In this document: one piece after another, positions 46,831 through 55,923 of the stretch | Layout: each line of letters starts with the position of its first letter | How positions within the stretch are numbered: position 1 is the first letter of the stretch | NCBI RefSeq assembly: GCF_014646215.1 | Contig: NZ_BMNA01000002.1 | Span: forward strand, 552,874 to 616,873 | DNA from: Nakamurella endophytica | GTDB lineage: Bacteria; Actinomycetota; Actinomycetes; Mycobacteriales; Nakamurellaceae | DNA length: 64,000 nucleotides | Direction of reading: 5' to 3' | Notes under the pieces: model-generated | Databases searched by the model: none | Seen by the model: only the letters and a program-made list of their open reading frames with translations | What the model was told of the DNA's origin: nothing | Position numbers and translations under genes: made by a program

Positions 46831-49800
46831 ATGGCGAGCAGGACGACCGTGCGTCGATGGCGAAACGCGACCGCGGTCATCGCGCTGTCGGTGGTCGTGG
46901 CGCTCGGCGGTGCAGCAGAGGTCACCGCGGCAGCGCCGCCCGGACCGGTCGTGACGCAGCCCCGGGCGGTCGACCCGATCGCGCTCCTGTCCGCCGCACC
47001 GGCTGACCCGGCGCCGAGCTGCACCATCGTCCCGAGCAAGGCCGCGGACGCCCAACCCATCACCACGGCCCTGCCCGGTGAGCCGGACGGCGACGACGAG
47101 GAGAAGTCGATCTGGTCGTTCATCACCGACGCGGCCAAGAGCGCTGCCCAGGACAAGGCCAGCGCGGGCGCGGGCTGGGTGCTCAACCTGGTGCTGGGCA
47201 ACAACGGCAACCAGACCGAGGCGACGCAGAAGCAGATCGAACAGGAACTGACCGACCAACGCAACCAGCTGAACTCGATCCAGACGTCGGTCAACGCACT
47301 CGCCAACCAGCTCACCAATGCCGAGTACGCCCTGAAGGCGCAGCTCGCGAACACCCAGTACGACCTGGAGGTGTCGGGGTCGGCCGGCAACATCGCCGCG
47401 ATCCAGGGCATGGTGCAGAACGTCTGCACCCTCGCCCGCAATTCGGCGACCGACAGCAACGCGGCGCCCTACCTGCCGTACGACACCGACATCACCCACA
47501 TCCGGGACATCCGGGCGAACGCCGCGACCCGGCTGCAGAACATGTCGAACTCCCTGCTGGGCGACGGTGGCATCATCGCCTCGTACCGCGCCGCGTGGTG
47601 GGCGAACCAGCAGGCCAGGACCGGCGTGGTCCCGTCCAGGGCGCTGTGGACCGCCGAGTACGTCGACGCCATGCACGATCTCGTCGACTACTACGCCGGA
47701 CTGGCCGCCCAGCTGTACAACGCGTACGCCGAGGCCACGCACTGGAACAGCCCCGCGGTGCCGAGCCACAGCGCCGAAGCACTGACCCCCGGCAACCCGC
47801 AGGACATCACCGACCTGTACGCGCAGCTGCGGGTCGACATCCTGGCGTGGACCGAGGCCGCCACCGCGAACCTCCCCCACCTGCCGAAGGGCACCCTCGT
47901 GGACTGGCGCACAGGTGCCACGTCGGGAGGTACGACGACCTACACGATGTGGGCCAGCAGCCCGGTCGCCCTACCGAACGACCCGGGTCTGGGCGACGAC
48001 CCGACCACCCCGACGCACGCCTACTGCGTCGACCCACGGTCGCTGTGCGTCTACCACGTATGGATGCCGGCAGCCGCCGACAACGCCGTCGCCAGCAGCG
48101 CAGTCGTCGCTCAGGCATGGACACCGGTGGAGCTGGCGCTGCTCAGCCGGCCGCTGGGTTACGCGGATTGGCGCCTGCCCACCGAGGCGGACTGGACGGG
48201 GCTGGTGCGGGCGAGCTACACCGGCAGCGGGGCCTCACGGACCCTGTCCGGTGTCGATCCAGCCGCCGGCGTCGCCACCTGGGCCAAGGGCGAGGACCTG
48301 CCGATCCTGCAGGCGCAGACGGTGGCCGGTCCCACGGGCCAGGTCACGACGATCCCGCCCGTCGTGGTCAAGGACGCGACCGCGCAGGTGCTGACCTTCA
48401 ACGACCCGAAGTCCGCGGCGCCGACCGCGCCCTCAACCCCGTCCACCACCGGGCTGGCCGGCCGGCTGGCACTGGTCCGCGCGGTGACCACGGTCCCGCC
48501 CGACCTGCCCGTGCTTGCCGGGACGCGAAGCCGGGTCCGACCGCCGGCCGCCGCGGCCCCTGCACCGGTCACCGGGGCACGCACCGCACGGACGCAGCGA
48601 GGAGCCGCACCACGGGCCAGGACCACGGCGGCGGTGGTGGGAACCGTCGGTCAGCCCAGCACTTTCACGGCTCCCGGATCGACCTGCACCACCGCCTACC
48701 AGCAGCCGTTCGGCGCGAACGCCATCTCCGTGACGGTGACGGGCGCTGCCGGCGGCAGCGGCGGCCGGGGCAGTGCCGGCGGCCACGGGTCCACGGTCAC
48801 CGCGGTCCTTCCCCTCCAGCCCGGAGGCGTGCTGTACCCCCGTGTCGGCGGTGCCGGCGGAAACTCCTCGGACGGCTTTGATCCCAGCACCGGCAAGAAC
48901 GAGGCGGTGCCGGGCACCGGCGGGACCGGCGGTGGCGGTGCGGGTGGCGGCAGCCCCCGCGAGTGGGCCGGCGGCGGGGGCGGCGGCCTCTCCGGTGTCA
49001 GCGCCGACACGGACTGCTCGCAGTGGCTCGCGATCGCCGGGGGCGGCGGTGGCGGCGGCGGCATCGACGAGGACGGCACCACCCCCCACAACGACGGCCT
49101 CGGCGGCGGGAACGCCTGCCAGAGCACGGGATGCGCAGGCCAGACGCCCACCCTCAAGGGCCAGCCGGCCACCGCACAGGGCGCCGGACGTGGCGGGGAC
49201 CTCGTCACCGGCGGCGCCGGTGGCGCGCACGCCGGCAAGAACGCGGGCAACGGGCAGAACGGCACGCCAGGACGGGGCGGCGCCGGTGGCCTGGCCATCG
49301 ACCCCACCGACCCACTGCACGAGTACTACGGCGGCGGTGGCGGAGGCGGCGGCGCCGGTCGTGCCGGCGGGGGCGGCGGCGGGGCGTCCAGCGCCGCCTA
49401 CGGCGGGGCCGGCGGCGGCGGAGGCAGCAGCTACGTCGCCGGCGGGGCCGCGTCGCCGTCGATCACCGTGAACACCGCCGGCGGACCGGCCCAGGTCGTC
49501 ATCACGCCGGTCCTCGTCGCGAACGGTGAGATCGGCACGCATGCCAACGGGTCCGTCCCGACGACCGTGCTGCGGGTGGACCGCGGTGGCACCGCCGCCG
49601 TCCGGTCGCCGGAGCGAACCTGGGACATCGCCTGGCAGACCTGGGGTCTGGAGAAGGTCGGCAGCGACAGCGTCAACGCCTACTACCTGCTGCACAACCT
49701 GGGGGCCGGCAGCTGCCTGACCAACGGCAGGACCTCGGGCTCGGCCGTCGCGCTCGCCGCGTGCAACGTCGACGACCCGCAACAGGCGTGGAAGCTGGGC

Positions 49801-50817
49801 TGGCAGACCGACGGCAGCTACGCGCTGCAGACCGAATGGAGCGCGGGCACGACTGCCCTGGTCGCTTCCGGGGCCGTGTCCGGCGACGCCACCCCGGTCA
49901 CGCTGGCGCCGGCGACCGCCGGTGCCGCCGCGCAGGAGTGGTCGATCCTGCCCGTCGCCGCACCGAGACCGGTGCCGTCGTTGACGCTGGCCGCCGCGCA
50001 CACCCGCGCCGCGACCAGCGCCGGGGTCGCTCCGCTGGTGGCCACCATGCCGTCCGACGCGACGGGAGACATCGGCTTCTACGACGTGACCGGCGGCACC
50101 GCCGTGGGTCTGGGCACGGCGCCGCTGATCAACGGGGTCGCCACCTTGACGTCGCTGACCCGTACCTTGTCCGACGGCCAGCACACCCTGCAGGCCTCGT
50201 CCGGCGGCGACGCCCACTACAACCCCAACGACAGCAACACCGTGACCGTCACCGTCGGCCGGCTCGACCCGAACCTCACGGTGTCCATCCCGATCCTCGT
50301 CGCCAGCCCGGCCAAGGTGACGCCTACCGCGAAGTTGCCCGCGGACGCCACCGGCACGGTGCGGTTCACCGCCACCGGACCCGGGACGACGAACACCACC
50401 AGCACCGACCTCGGAACGGTCACCGTCGTCGGTGGCACCGCTCACCTCTCGACCCCGGCGACTCTGACCGCCACCGGCGTCTACACGTTGACCGCCGAGT
50501 ACAGCGGCGACGCCCTGTACACCGCGGACAACGCCCAGACCGTGTTCAGCCTGCAGTCGCCTCGCACCAGTGCTGCGGCGACACCGCCGTCCACGCCTGT
50601 CCCTTCCTCGTCGACGCAGACCGTCACGGTGTCCGTCCCGACCCAGGGCGCCGGTGACGCCGGGGACGACCTCGGCGGCGGCGACTCCGGAAGCGCTGCC
50701 GGCCCCGAGCTGGCCGCCACCGGGCTCGACGTGACCGGGCTGGTCCTCGCCGGCGCCCTGCTCGTCGGCGTGGGTCTGGTCCTGGCGCTGCGCCGGCGCC
50801 ACCGCCAGGTGCGATGA
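46831..50817 (+). CDS. Giant LAATG-anchored surface protein (coiled coil, glycine-rich domain, ricin-like and Ig-like domains)
   Basis: 1,328 residues. Signal peptide 1-35; heptad-like coiled coil at about 128-180; a helical region to about 380. A segment with D-W-R-L-P-T-E-A-D-W near 445-454 resembles Lcl/DUF1566-type domains. An Ala/Pro/Arg linker is followed by a glycine-rich domain (about 620-870) that opens [12 protein letters not shown] and closes G-S-S-Y-V-A-G-G. A ricin-like lectin region carries Q-A-W and Q-E-W (about 920-1040), and two Big_3-like Ig repeats share Y-N-P/Y-T-A-D/N-D-N/S-x-T-V. The end is a sortase signal: L-A-A-T-G (1294-1298), hydrophobic helix, R-R-R-H-R. LAXTG is the class E sortase form. 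A strong ribosome binding site precedes the ATG. Probable adhesin; not a known protein. Confidence 0.88.
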   Translation: MASRTTVRRWRNATAVIALSVVVALGGAAEVTAAAPPGPVVTQPRAVDPIALLSAAPADPAPSCTIVPSKAADAQPITTALPGEPDGDDEEKSIWSFITDAAKSAAQDKASAGAGWVLNLVLGNNGNQTEATQKQIEQELTDQRNQLNSIQTSVNALANQLTNAEYALKAQLANTQYDLEVSGSAGNIAAIQGMVQNVCTLARNSATDSNAAPYLPYDTDITHIRDIRANAATRLQNMSNSLLGDGGIIASYRAAWWANQQARTGVVPSRALWTAEYVDAMHDLVDYYAGLAAQLYNAYAEATHWNSPAVPSHSAEALTPGNPQDITDLYAQLRVDILAWTEAATANLPHLPKGTLVDWRTGATSGGTTTYTMWASSPVALPNDPGLGDDPTTPTHAYCVDPRSLCVYHVWMPAAADNAVASSAVVAQAWTPVELALLSRPLGYADWRLPTEADWTGLVRASYTGSGASRTLSGVDPAAGVATWAKGEDLPILQAQTVAGPTGQVTTIPPVVVKDATAQVLTFNDPKSAAPTAPSTPSTTGLAGRLALVRAVTTVPPDLPVLAGTRSRVRPPAAAAPAPVTGARTARTQRGAAPRARTTAAVVGTVGQPSTFTAPGSTCTTAYQQPFGANAISVTVTGAAGGSGGRGSAGGHGSTVTAVLPLQPGGVLYPRVGGAGGNSSDGFDPSTGKNEAVPGTGGTGGGGAGGGSPREWAGGGGGGLSGVSADTDCSQWLAIAGGGGGGGGIDEDGTTPHNDGLGGGNACQSTGCAGQTPTLKGQPATAQGAGRGGDLVTGGAGGAHAGKNAGNGQNGTPGRGGAGGLAIDPTDPLHEYYGGGGGGGGAGRAGGGGGGASSAAYGGAGGGGGSSYVAGGAASPSITVNTAGGPAQVVITPVLVANGEIGTHANGSVPTTVLRVDRGGTAAVRSPERTWDIAWQTWGLEKVGSDSVNAYYLLHNLGAGSCLTNGRTSGSAVALAACNVDDPQQAWKLGWQTDGSYALQTEWSAGTTALVASGAVSGDATPVTLAPATAGAAAQEWSILPVAAPRPVPSLTLAAAHTRAATSAGVAPLVATMPSDATGDIGFYDVTGGTAVGLGTAPLINGVATLTSLTRTLSDGQHTLQASSGGDAHYNPNDSNTVTVTVGRLDPNLTVSIPILVASPAKVTPTAKLPADATGTVRFTATGPGTTNTTSTDLGTVTVVGGTAHLSTPATLTATGVYTLTAEYSGDALYTADNAQTVFSLQSPRTSAAATPPSTPVPSSSTQTVTVSVPTQGAGDAGDDLGGGDSGSAAGPELAATGLDVTGLVLAGALLVGVGLVLALRRRHRQVR

Positions 50818-50900
50818 CTCCCACCGCAGTCGGCCCGTGACCGCTGCACCGCGCCGGGTCGTCCGAGCCCAGTCCCTCCCCACCGTCAGGAGTCCTTCTC

Positions 50901-51959
50901 GTGCACGCCATCGTCCCTCGACGCACCCTGCTGGCCACGATGGGCACCGTGGCCGTCGTCGCACTGCTCGGGGTCGGCACGGCCGCCCCGGCCGTCGCCG
51001 CGGCCCCTGCCCGACATGCCGGGCACGCCACCGTGACCGTGCCGGTCGCGGACGGTCCCCGCGCGGTCCGGGTGACACCGGACCACCGCGAGGCCTGGCT
51101 GCCGACCGTCCTGGACGGCGTCGTCTCGGTCGTCGACCTGCGCACCCACCGGGTCGTGGCGAACATCCCGGTCGGCGCCGGCCCGACCGACGTCGCCTTC
51201 GACCGGAGCGGCCGGACCGCCTACGTCACCAGCTGGACGGCCGGCACCATCGCCGTCGTCGACACCCGCACCCGCCGGGTGACCCGGACCCTGGCTGCCG
51301 GGTCGCCCACCGCCGTCACGGTCCGATCCACGGCCACCGGCGACCAGCTCTTCGTCGCGGATCTGCCCGACGACGCCGTGCTGCAGGTGGACAGCCGAAC
51401 CGGCAGCGTCCGCCACCGGTGGGCGGTTCCCGAGCCGGCCGCGGTCGTCTCGACCGCCAACGGGTTCGTCGTCGCGCCGAGCGGCGCCGACGGCACCGTG
51501 CTCGTCGTCGACGCCCGGAAGGGCACCACCAGAACCCTGCACCGGCCCGACGGCTCCGCCACCAACCCCGGCGCCATCACCGCTGCCGGAACCGTCGTCC
51601 CACTGCCCGGGGACACCGGCACGACGTGGCTGGACACCCGCACCATGACCCTCACCGGACACGTGGCGACGATTGCTCCCGGTGTCACCAGCAGTGCCGC
51701 CGTCACCGCCGACGGCCGGTACACCCTGCTGACCACCCGCGACTTCCCGGACTCCGACCCGCGGACCGCCGGCAAGCTGTCCGTCATCCGGAACCGCGAC
51801 CACCGCACGGTCAGCGTCCGCACGGTCGGAGTGGGCGCCGACGCGGTCGCCACCGCACCGGGCCAGGTTCTGGTCGCCGAGGGCCCGGCGGGCAACGGCG
51901 GTTTCAGCTTGCTGGCCCTGCGTTCGGATACGGTGCTACCGCGCGGCTGTCAGCGGTAG
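50901..51959 (+). CDS. Secreted YncE-like beta-propeller protein
   Basis: 352 residues, signal peptide to about A-A-A-P (35). The rest is a repeat protein with units like P-R-A-V-R-V-T-P-D-H-R-E-A-W, P-T-D-V-A-F-D-R-S-G-R-T-A-Y-V and T-I-A-V-V-D-T-R-T-R-R-V, the pattern of YncE/cytochrome-D1-type seven-bladed propellers. No heme motif or anchor. CAGGAGT precedes the GTG. It starts 83 bases after the surface-protein gene in the same direction, so the two may be expressed together, with the propeller as a secreted partner. Confidence 0.82.
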   Translation: MHAIVPRRTLLATMGTVAVVALLGVGTAAPAVAAAPARHAGHATVTVPVADGPRAVRVTPDHREAWLPTVLDGVVSVVDLRTHRVVANIPVGAGPTDVAFDRSGRTAYVTSWTAGTIAVVDTRTRRVTRTLAAGSPTAVTVRSTATGDQLFVADLPDDAVLQVDSRTGSVRHRWAVPEPAAVVSTANGFVVAPSGADGTVLVVDARKGTTRTLHRPDGSATNPGAITAAGTVVPLPGDTGTTWLDTRTMTLTGHVATIAPGVTSSAAVTADGRYTLLTTRDFPDSDPRTAGKLSVIRNRDHRTVSVRTVGVGADAVATAPGQVLVAEGPAGNGGFSLLALRSDTVLPRGCQR

Positions 51960-52067
51960 TGCCGGGACCCGCCACGCTCCCGGTGCTCCGCCCGGTCTGC
52001 GTGCGGCACGAGCGGCGTCGCCCCCCTCGTGGTGCACCCGGCCGGCGGCGCCGGGGCGGCGCTGTCC

Positions 52068-52898
52068 TCAGCCGCCGGTCGCGCTCCGGGTGTCCACACG
52101 CCTCAACTGCACGCTCAACGCGGAGCCGACGACGATGAGGGCGATACCCAACCAGGTCGGCGCGCCGCCGAAGACCAGCACGATGATGCCGACCGGAACC
52201 AGGTACCCGAGCAACGGCACCAGCAGATCCGTGACCGGTGGCGCCGGCTCGGTCGGTTCGCCGGCCGCGCGTAGCGCGTTGGCCGTGGCGTAGTCCGGAT
52301 ACCACTGGGTGAACTGGACGGCGACCAGTGAGGCACCGATCTGGATGATCCAACCGGTCCAGATGTTGCTGTTGTCGTGCAGCACGGCGTCACCGTAGAA
52401 GCCCGCAGCCGAGGACACGGCGAAAGCCAGTGCCCACGCACCGGTGATCACGTAGTTGATCCGCAGGAACAGCGGTGTCCGCCAAGCGCTGGGATCCGTC
52501 TGCTCACGCGCGTACTGGATGGTGAACGGCACCCTGGCGATCATCGAGGCGACCACGACGACGACGAGGATGAGGTTGGAGATCTCGCCGAACCAGGTTT
52601 CCAGCCACCGTTGCGTGGCGGGTGGCGCCGCCAGCACCAGGACGAGGAACGCGGTGAAGGCCACGACGTCGACGACCGCGAGGATCTTCACGGTCCTGCC
52701 CCGGACCACGTCCAGGACGAGGAACACCACCGACAGCGCGAGAGCCGCTCCCGCCGCCCAGGGCAGGCGGCCCGGTCCTTCCAGGACAGCCAGTACGATC
52801 CACGGAAGAAAGCCGACGAACGGGTTGTCCAGGATCCTGGTCGCGAACGTCGCGGACGCGGTCCGGGCGCCCGCCGCAGCATCGGGTTGTTCAGGCAC
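52068..52898 (-). CDS. Polytopic membrane protein of unknown function
   Basis: 276 residues with eight predicted helices. Seen: a first helix around F-V-G-F-L-P-W-I-V-L-A-V-L, then polar loops with Q-R-W-L-E-T-W-F-G-E-I-S-N, M-I-A-R-V-P-F-T-I-Q-Y-A-R-E-Q-T-D-P, and I-G-A-S-L-V-A-V-Q-F-T-Q-W-Y-P-D-Y. The conserved-looking Q-Y-A-R and Q-W-Y-P-D-Y suggest a real family, but I do not recognise it. GTG 52898 has AGGGAG six bases upstream. Convergent with the propeller gene. Confidence 0.72.
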   Translation of the reverse strand: MPEQPDAAAGARTASATFATRILDNPFVGFLPWIVLAVLEGPGRLPWAAGAALALSVVFLVLDVVRGRTVKILAVVDVVAFTAFLVLVLAAPPATQRWLETWFGEISNLILVVVVVASMIARVPFTIQYAREQTDPSAWRTPLFLRINYVITGAWALAFAVSSAAGFYGDAVLHDNSNIWTGWIIQIGASLVAVQFTQWYPDYATANALRAAGEPTEPAPPVTDLLVPLLGYLVPVGIIVLVFGGAPTWLGIALIVVGSALSVQLRRVDTRSATGG

Positions 52899-53186
52899 GG
52901 TGACTCCCTGGCAGGTTCGGTGAAACCGTCGACGATGCCGGGGCGGCGCGACTGCTCCTGCGGCGTTGCCGGGCCGACCGGAGCACACTCTCACGGCGGT
53001 CGAACCGGACGTAGCCCCCAACCGTGGGAATCGCCCGCAGCCGGTAGGCCCAGGAACAAGTCCGCCGATCGGTGGAGCCGCGAGAAGACCCGATGAGGGC
53101 CGATGAGCCGACCCCGACGAGTGCCGCCCGGCCGGAGAGTTGCGCCATCCGATCGCGAGCCGCGATCACCAAGCCGGGGAGCAGAC

Positions 53187-54167
53187 ATGGACACCAAGAT
53201 CGGGACAATCGGCCGGATGACCGCCAGGATCGCCGCCGTCGGAGCGATCGCAGCGGGTGCGCTCGCCCTGTGCGGCACCGCCGACGCCGCCACGCCCGCC
53301 CCCGGTCAGGCGTTGAACACCACCCACGGTTTCCATGTCTACAACTACACACACGAGAAGCTGACGTTGAGCTCGGCGACGGGTTTCGACGGCGCCGGGC
53401 CGACCATCGGTACGGTGCTCTGGCCCGGTGAGAGCGAGGACCTCGAGGTCGCGGTGCGAGTCGGCGATCAGCAGCTCGGTACCGCCGACTACACCAACGA
53501 GGACGGCCAGACCTTCGAGGCCCGGTTCGGTACCGAGTTCGCCTACGACGACACCATCAACGACTCGGTGCCGCAGGGCTACACCGCGTCCCGGGACTGG
53601 ACCAGCGACAACGAAGGTCTGTTCTTCGACGACGGCGGCGGCACGCTCGACCTCGACGGCACCGACAACAGTGTCGGACCGCTGGTCCAGCACCTCTGCA
53701 GCGACGGCGTCGCCACGTGCACCTTCGACCACGACGTCACCGCCCGCTTCTACGCACCCGGTCGCGTCATCGCCTCGGGCAACAACCAGGACACCAACAA
53801 GGGCGACAAGCCGTATCCGCTCCTGACCGTGGGAACGAACGACACCGCCGACTCCTCGGACACCATCGGAGTAGAGGTGAACGCCGGCGGTTCCATCGCC
53901 GGCATCATCGACGTCGGCATCAAGGGCTCCTTCGCGCACACCTGGGGTCAGTCACACACGTTCCAAAGTTCCTTCGCCGTGCCGATCCCCCCGGGCATGC
54001 ACCGCGAGATCCTCGCCGCTGACGCGATGGTCAAGGACACCGGCGACCTCACGATGACGTTGAACAACATCACCTGGCACGTCATGGACGCCACCTTCAT
54101 CAGCCCCGACAGCACGACCGCCTCCGACTACACCGCCTCCGCCCCCACCCCCATCACGGCCAACTGA
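53187..54167 (+). CDS. Secreted protein with aerolysin/ETX-MTX2-like features
   Basis: 326 residues with a signal peptide ending A-D-A-A (about 34). The N-terminal 140 residues are acidic and beta-rich (W-P-G-E-S-E-D-L-E-V-A-V). The later part has alternating polar/hydrophobic strands: S-S-D-T-I-G-V-E-V-N-A-G, then I-I-D-V-G-I-K-G-S-F-A-H-T-W-G-Q-S-H-T-F, then F-A-V-P-I-P-P-G-M-H-R-E. The Ser/Thr-rich hairpin followed by V-P-I-P-P-G is reminiscent of aerolysin-type beta-pore-forming proteins, but this is a pattern call only. The last residues are Thr/Ser/Pro-rich. It has a short weak ribosome binding site (GGGGAGC). Function unproven. Confidence 0.72.
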   Translation: MDTKIGTIGRMTARIAAVGAIAAGALALCGTADAATPAPGQALNTTHGFHVYNYTHEKLTLSSATGFDGAGPTIGTVLWPGESEDLEVAVRVGDQQLGTADYTNEDGQTFEARFGTEFAYDDTINDSVPQGYTASRDWTSDNEGLFFDDGGGTLDLDGTDNSVGPLVQHLCSDGVATCTFDHDVTARFYAPGRVIASGNNQDTNKGDKPYPLLTVGTNDTADSSDTIGVEVNAGGSIAGIIDVGIKGSFAHTWGQSHTFQSSFAVPIPPGMHREILAADAMVKDTGDLTMTLNNITWHVMDATFISPDSTTASDYTASAPTPITAN

Positions 54168-55094
54168 TCGCTGCTCCGCCGCTGGTGTCGGGTCGACTCC
54201 GGTCGAACCGGCACTTCGGTGTGCGCGGCCTGTCCCGGCGCACGTGTCCGCGAGGTGGATGACGTGTCCGTCCGACGGACACCCCCCGGGCCGGTCCACG
54301 GCACGACGGAACCTCGTCGGCGTCCTGCCCCACGTCCGCTGGACGCCCGACGCGACCGCGGGAGTCGGTCCCCATGGCTCGATCACTCGACACGTGCGGC
54401 GCCTGTGGCGTCATGGAGTCAGGCGCCCCGGTGAGCCAGCCCGCCAGCCACGGGCAGTCCCGAATGGAGCAGCAGGCTCGTCGCCCCCCGGCGCACACGT
54501 TCGTCGGTCTCCGGCATCCCGGGCGGGGTCGACCACACCGGTCAGCAGATACCCGCCCGGAGTCGCCAGCAGCGTGGGGCCCGCAGCGCATCGATCGCAC
54601 GGTCGGAGGCCCGGAGCACCCGGCGATCGCAAGTACTCCCGAGGAACGGACGCCCGCGCGGATCGCTCGGTGAACGGCACGGTCCGTGCCGGCGGTGCAT
54701 ATGGGCCGAGAACTTGATCCACGGCGCAGGGCTCGGTTGCAGACCTTCCGGATGTCCACGGTGCACCCCTCGACCTCGTCGACGGCGGCCACCTCCGGAG
54801 GAGGACGCCGCGTCGTCCGTGTCCGACTGACGCGCCATCCGCCGCAGCCGACTGGACGAGATCACCAGGACCGCCCCGACGAGGCGGGTCGGTGACCGGA
54901 GGCCGCCGTCCCGGGTCAGGTGCGACCGCCGGTGAGCGCGAGGGCCCGGCGCACGGGGTGTCCGCTTCCGCAGGACCGGCGACTCCGCCCGGTGTCCCGT
55001 CCGGGGACATCTCCTGCACCGCTGTCCTCGCCGGAAGCACACATCGGATCACCGGCTTGCGCGGCTCGACGACGGCCGCCCGCGGTGGTGTTCG
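54168..55094 (-). other. Gene-poor stretch, no supportable coding region
   Basis: About 930 bases between the secreted protein and the RidA gene. Frames here are Arg/Ser/Pro-rich and change frame often, with no ribosome binding site or domain. Two minus-strand islands look faintly protein-like (V-D-E-V-E-G-C-T-V-D-I-R-K-V-C-N-R around 54720-54785, and L-L-A-T-P-G-G-Y-L-L-T-G-V-V-D near 54540) but are in different frames. A decayed gene is possible. Confidence 0.4.
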
Positions 55095-55577
55095 ATGGAC
55101 CTCATGACCGTGCGCGAGCGGCTCGACCGGCTGGGTCTCGTGTTGCCGCAACCGGCGGCGATGCCGGTGACCACGACGTTCAGCTGGGTCCGGATCCTGG
55201 GGACGCGAGTCGTCGTGTCCGGCCACGGCCCGCAGAATCCGGACGGCTCGCCCGCTGGGCCGTACGGCCGGGTTCCGGACCAGGTGTCCCTCGAGGAGGC
55301 GCAGCAGTCGGCCCGCTCGGCGGCGCTGGCGGTGATCGCCGCGGTGGAGCGAGCTGTCGGCGATCTGGACCGTATCGACGCCTGGGTGACGGTCAACGGC
55401 TTCGTGCAGGCGCAGCCCGGCTATGCGCGGACGACGGCCGTCCTGAACAGCTTCTCCGAGATCGTGCTGGCGGTCTTCGGTCCGGAGGTCGGCGACCATG
55501 CCAGGACCGCCATCGGGGTGGCCGCGCTGCCGCTCGACCTGCCCGTCGTGGTCGCCGCCGAACTGCACACGTCCTGA
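55095..55577 (+). CDS. RidA (YjgF/YER057c/UK114) family protein
   Basis: 160 residues, or 157 from the ATG at 55104. The RidA trimer fold is visible: V-V-V-S-G-H-G-P-Q-N-P-D-G, Q-Q-S-A-R-S-A-A-L-A-V-I-A-A-V-E-R-A-V-G-D-L-D-R-I, N-S-F-S-E-I-V-L-A-V-F-G, A-R-T-A-I-G-V-A-A-L-P-L-D-L-P-V-V-V-A-A-E. The catalytic Arg of active RidA is in the R-T-A-I-G stretch, so an imine/enamine deaminase activity is plausible. Its N-terminal extension is longer than canonical RidA, as in the subfamily that acts in pathway-specific roles. Confidence 0.85.
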   Translation: MDLMTVRERLDRLGLVLPQPAAMPVTTTFSWVRILGTRVVVSGHGPQNPDGSPAGPYGRVPDQVSLEEAQQSARSAALAVIAAVERAVGDLDRIDAWVTVNGFVQAQPGYARTTAVLNSFSEIVLAVFGPEVGDHARTAIGVAALPLDLPVVVAAELHTS

Positions 55578-55923
55578 GGGCCACCGGCTGCGTGGGCGGC
55601 CCGGCGATCATGGCGGGTCGACGGGTCGTGTGGCCGATCGGTCCGCCGTGGCCGTCATGGTGCCGGACAGGAGTCCGGTGGATCCGTCGCGGTAGGTGGA
55701 GCCGGCCGGGCCCGCGCACCCCGTCATGGCGCTGACGAAGGTCCGCCGACCGTTCGAGCCGGACACGGTCGGAGGCGTCCGTCGCTGCTGCATCGCGGCG
55801 ACGTCCGAGCACACCCGGACACGTCCAGGGCTGCACAGCAACCGCTCAGAGCACCAACATCCCGGGGCCAGTCCACGACGAGAAGCTGAGGCGGTTCCCC
55901 CACCAGAACCGAGGAGACGCACC
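55578..55923 (+). other. Intergenic region upstream of the dioxygenase gene
   Basis: About 345 bases. It contains the leader of the intradiol dioxygenase gene ending in GAGGAG. No operator-like palindrome or convincing frame was found. Confidence 0.4.

Noticed and set aside
48740..49440. GGC-rich repeat considered as a PE_PGRS-type gene.
   Set aside because: No PE domain is present; it is an internal glycine-rich domain of a signal-peptide, LAATG-anchored protein.
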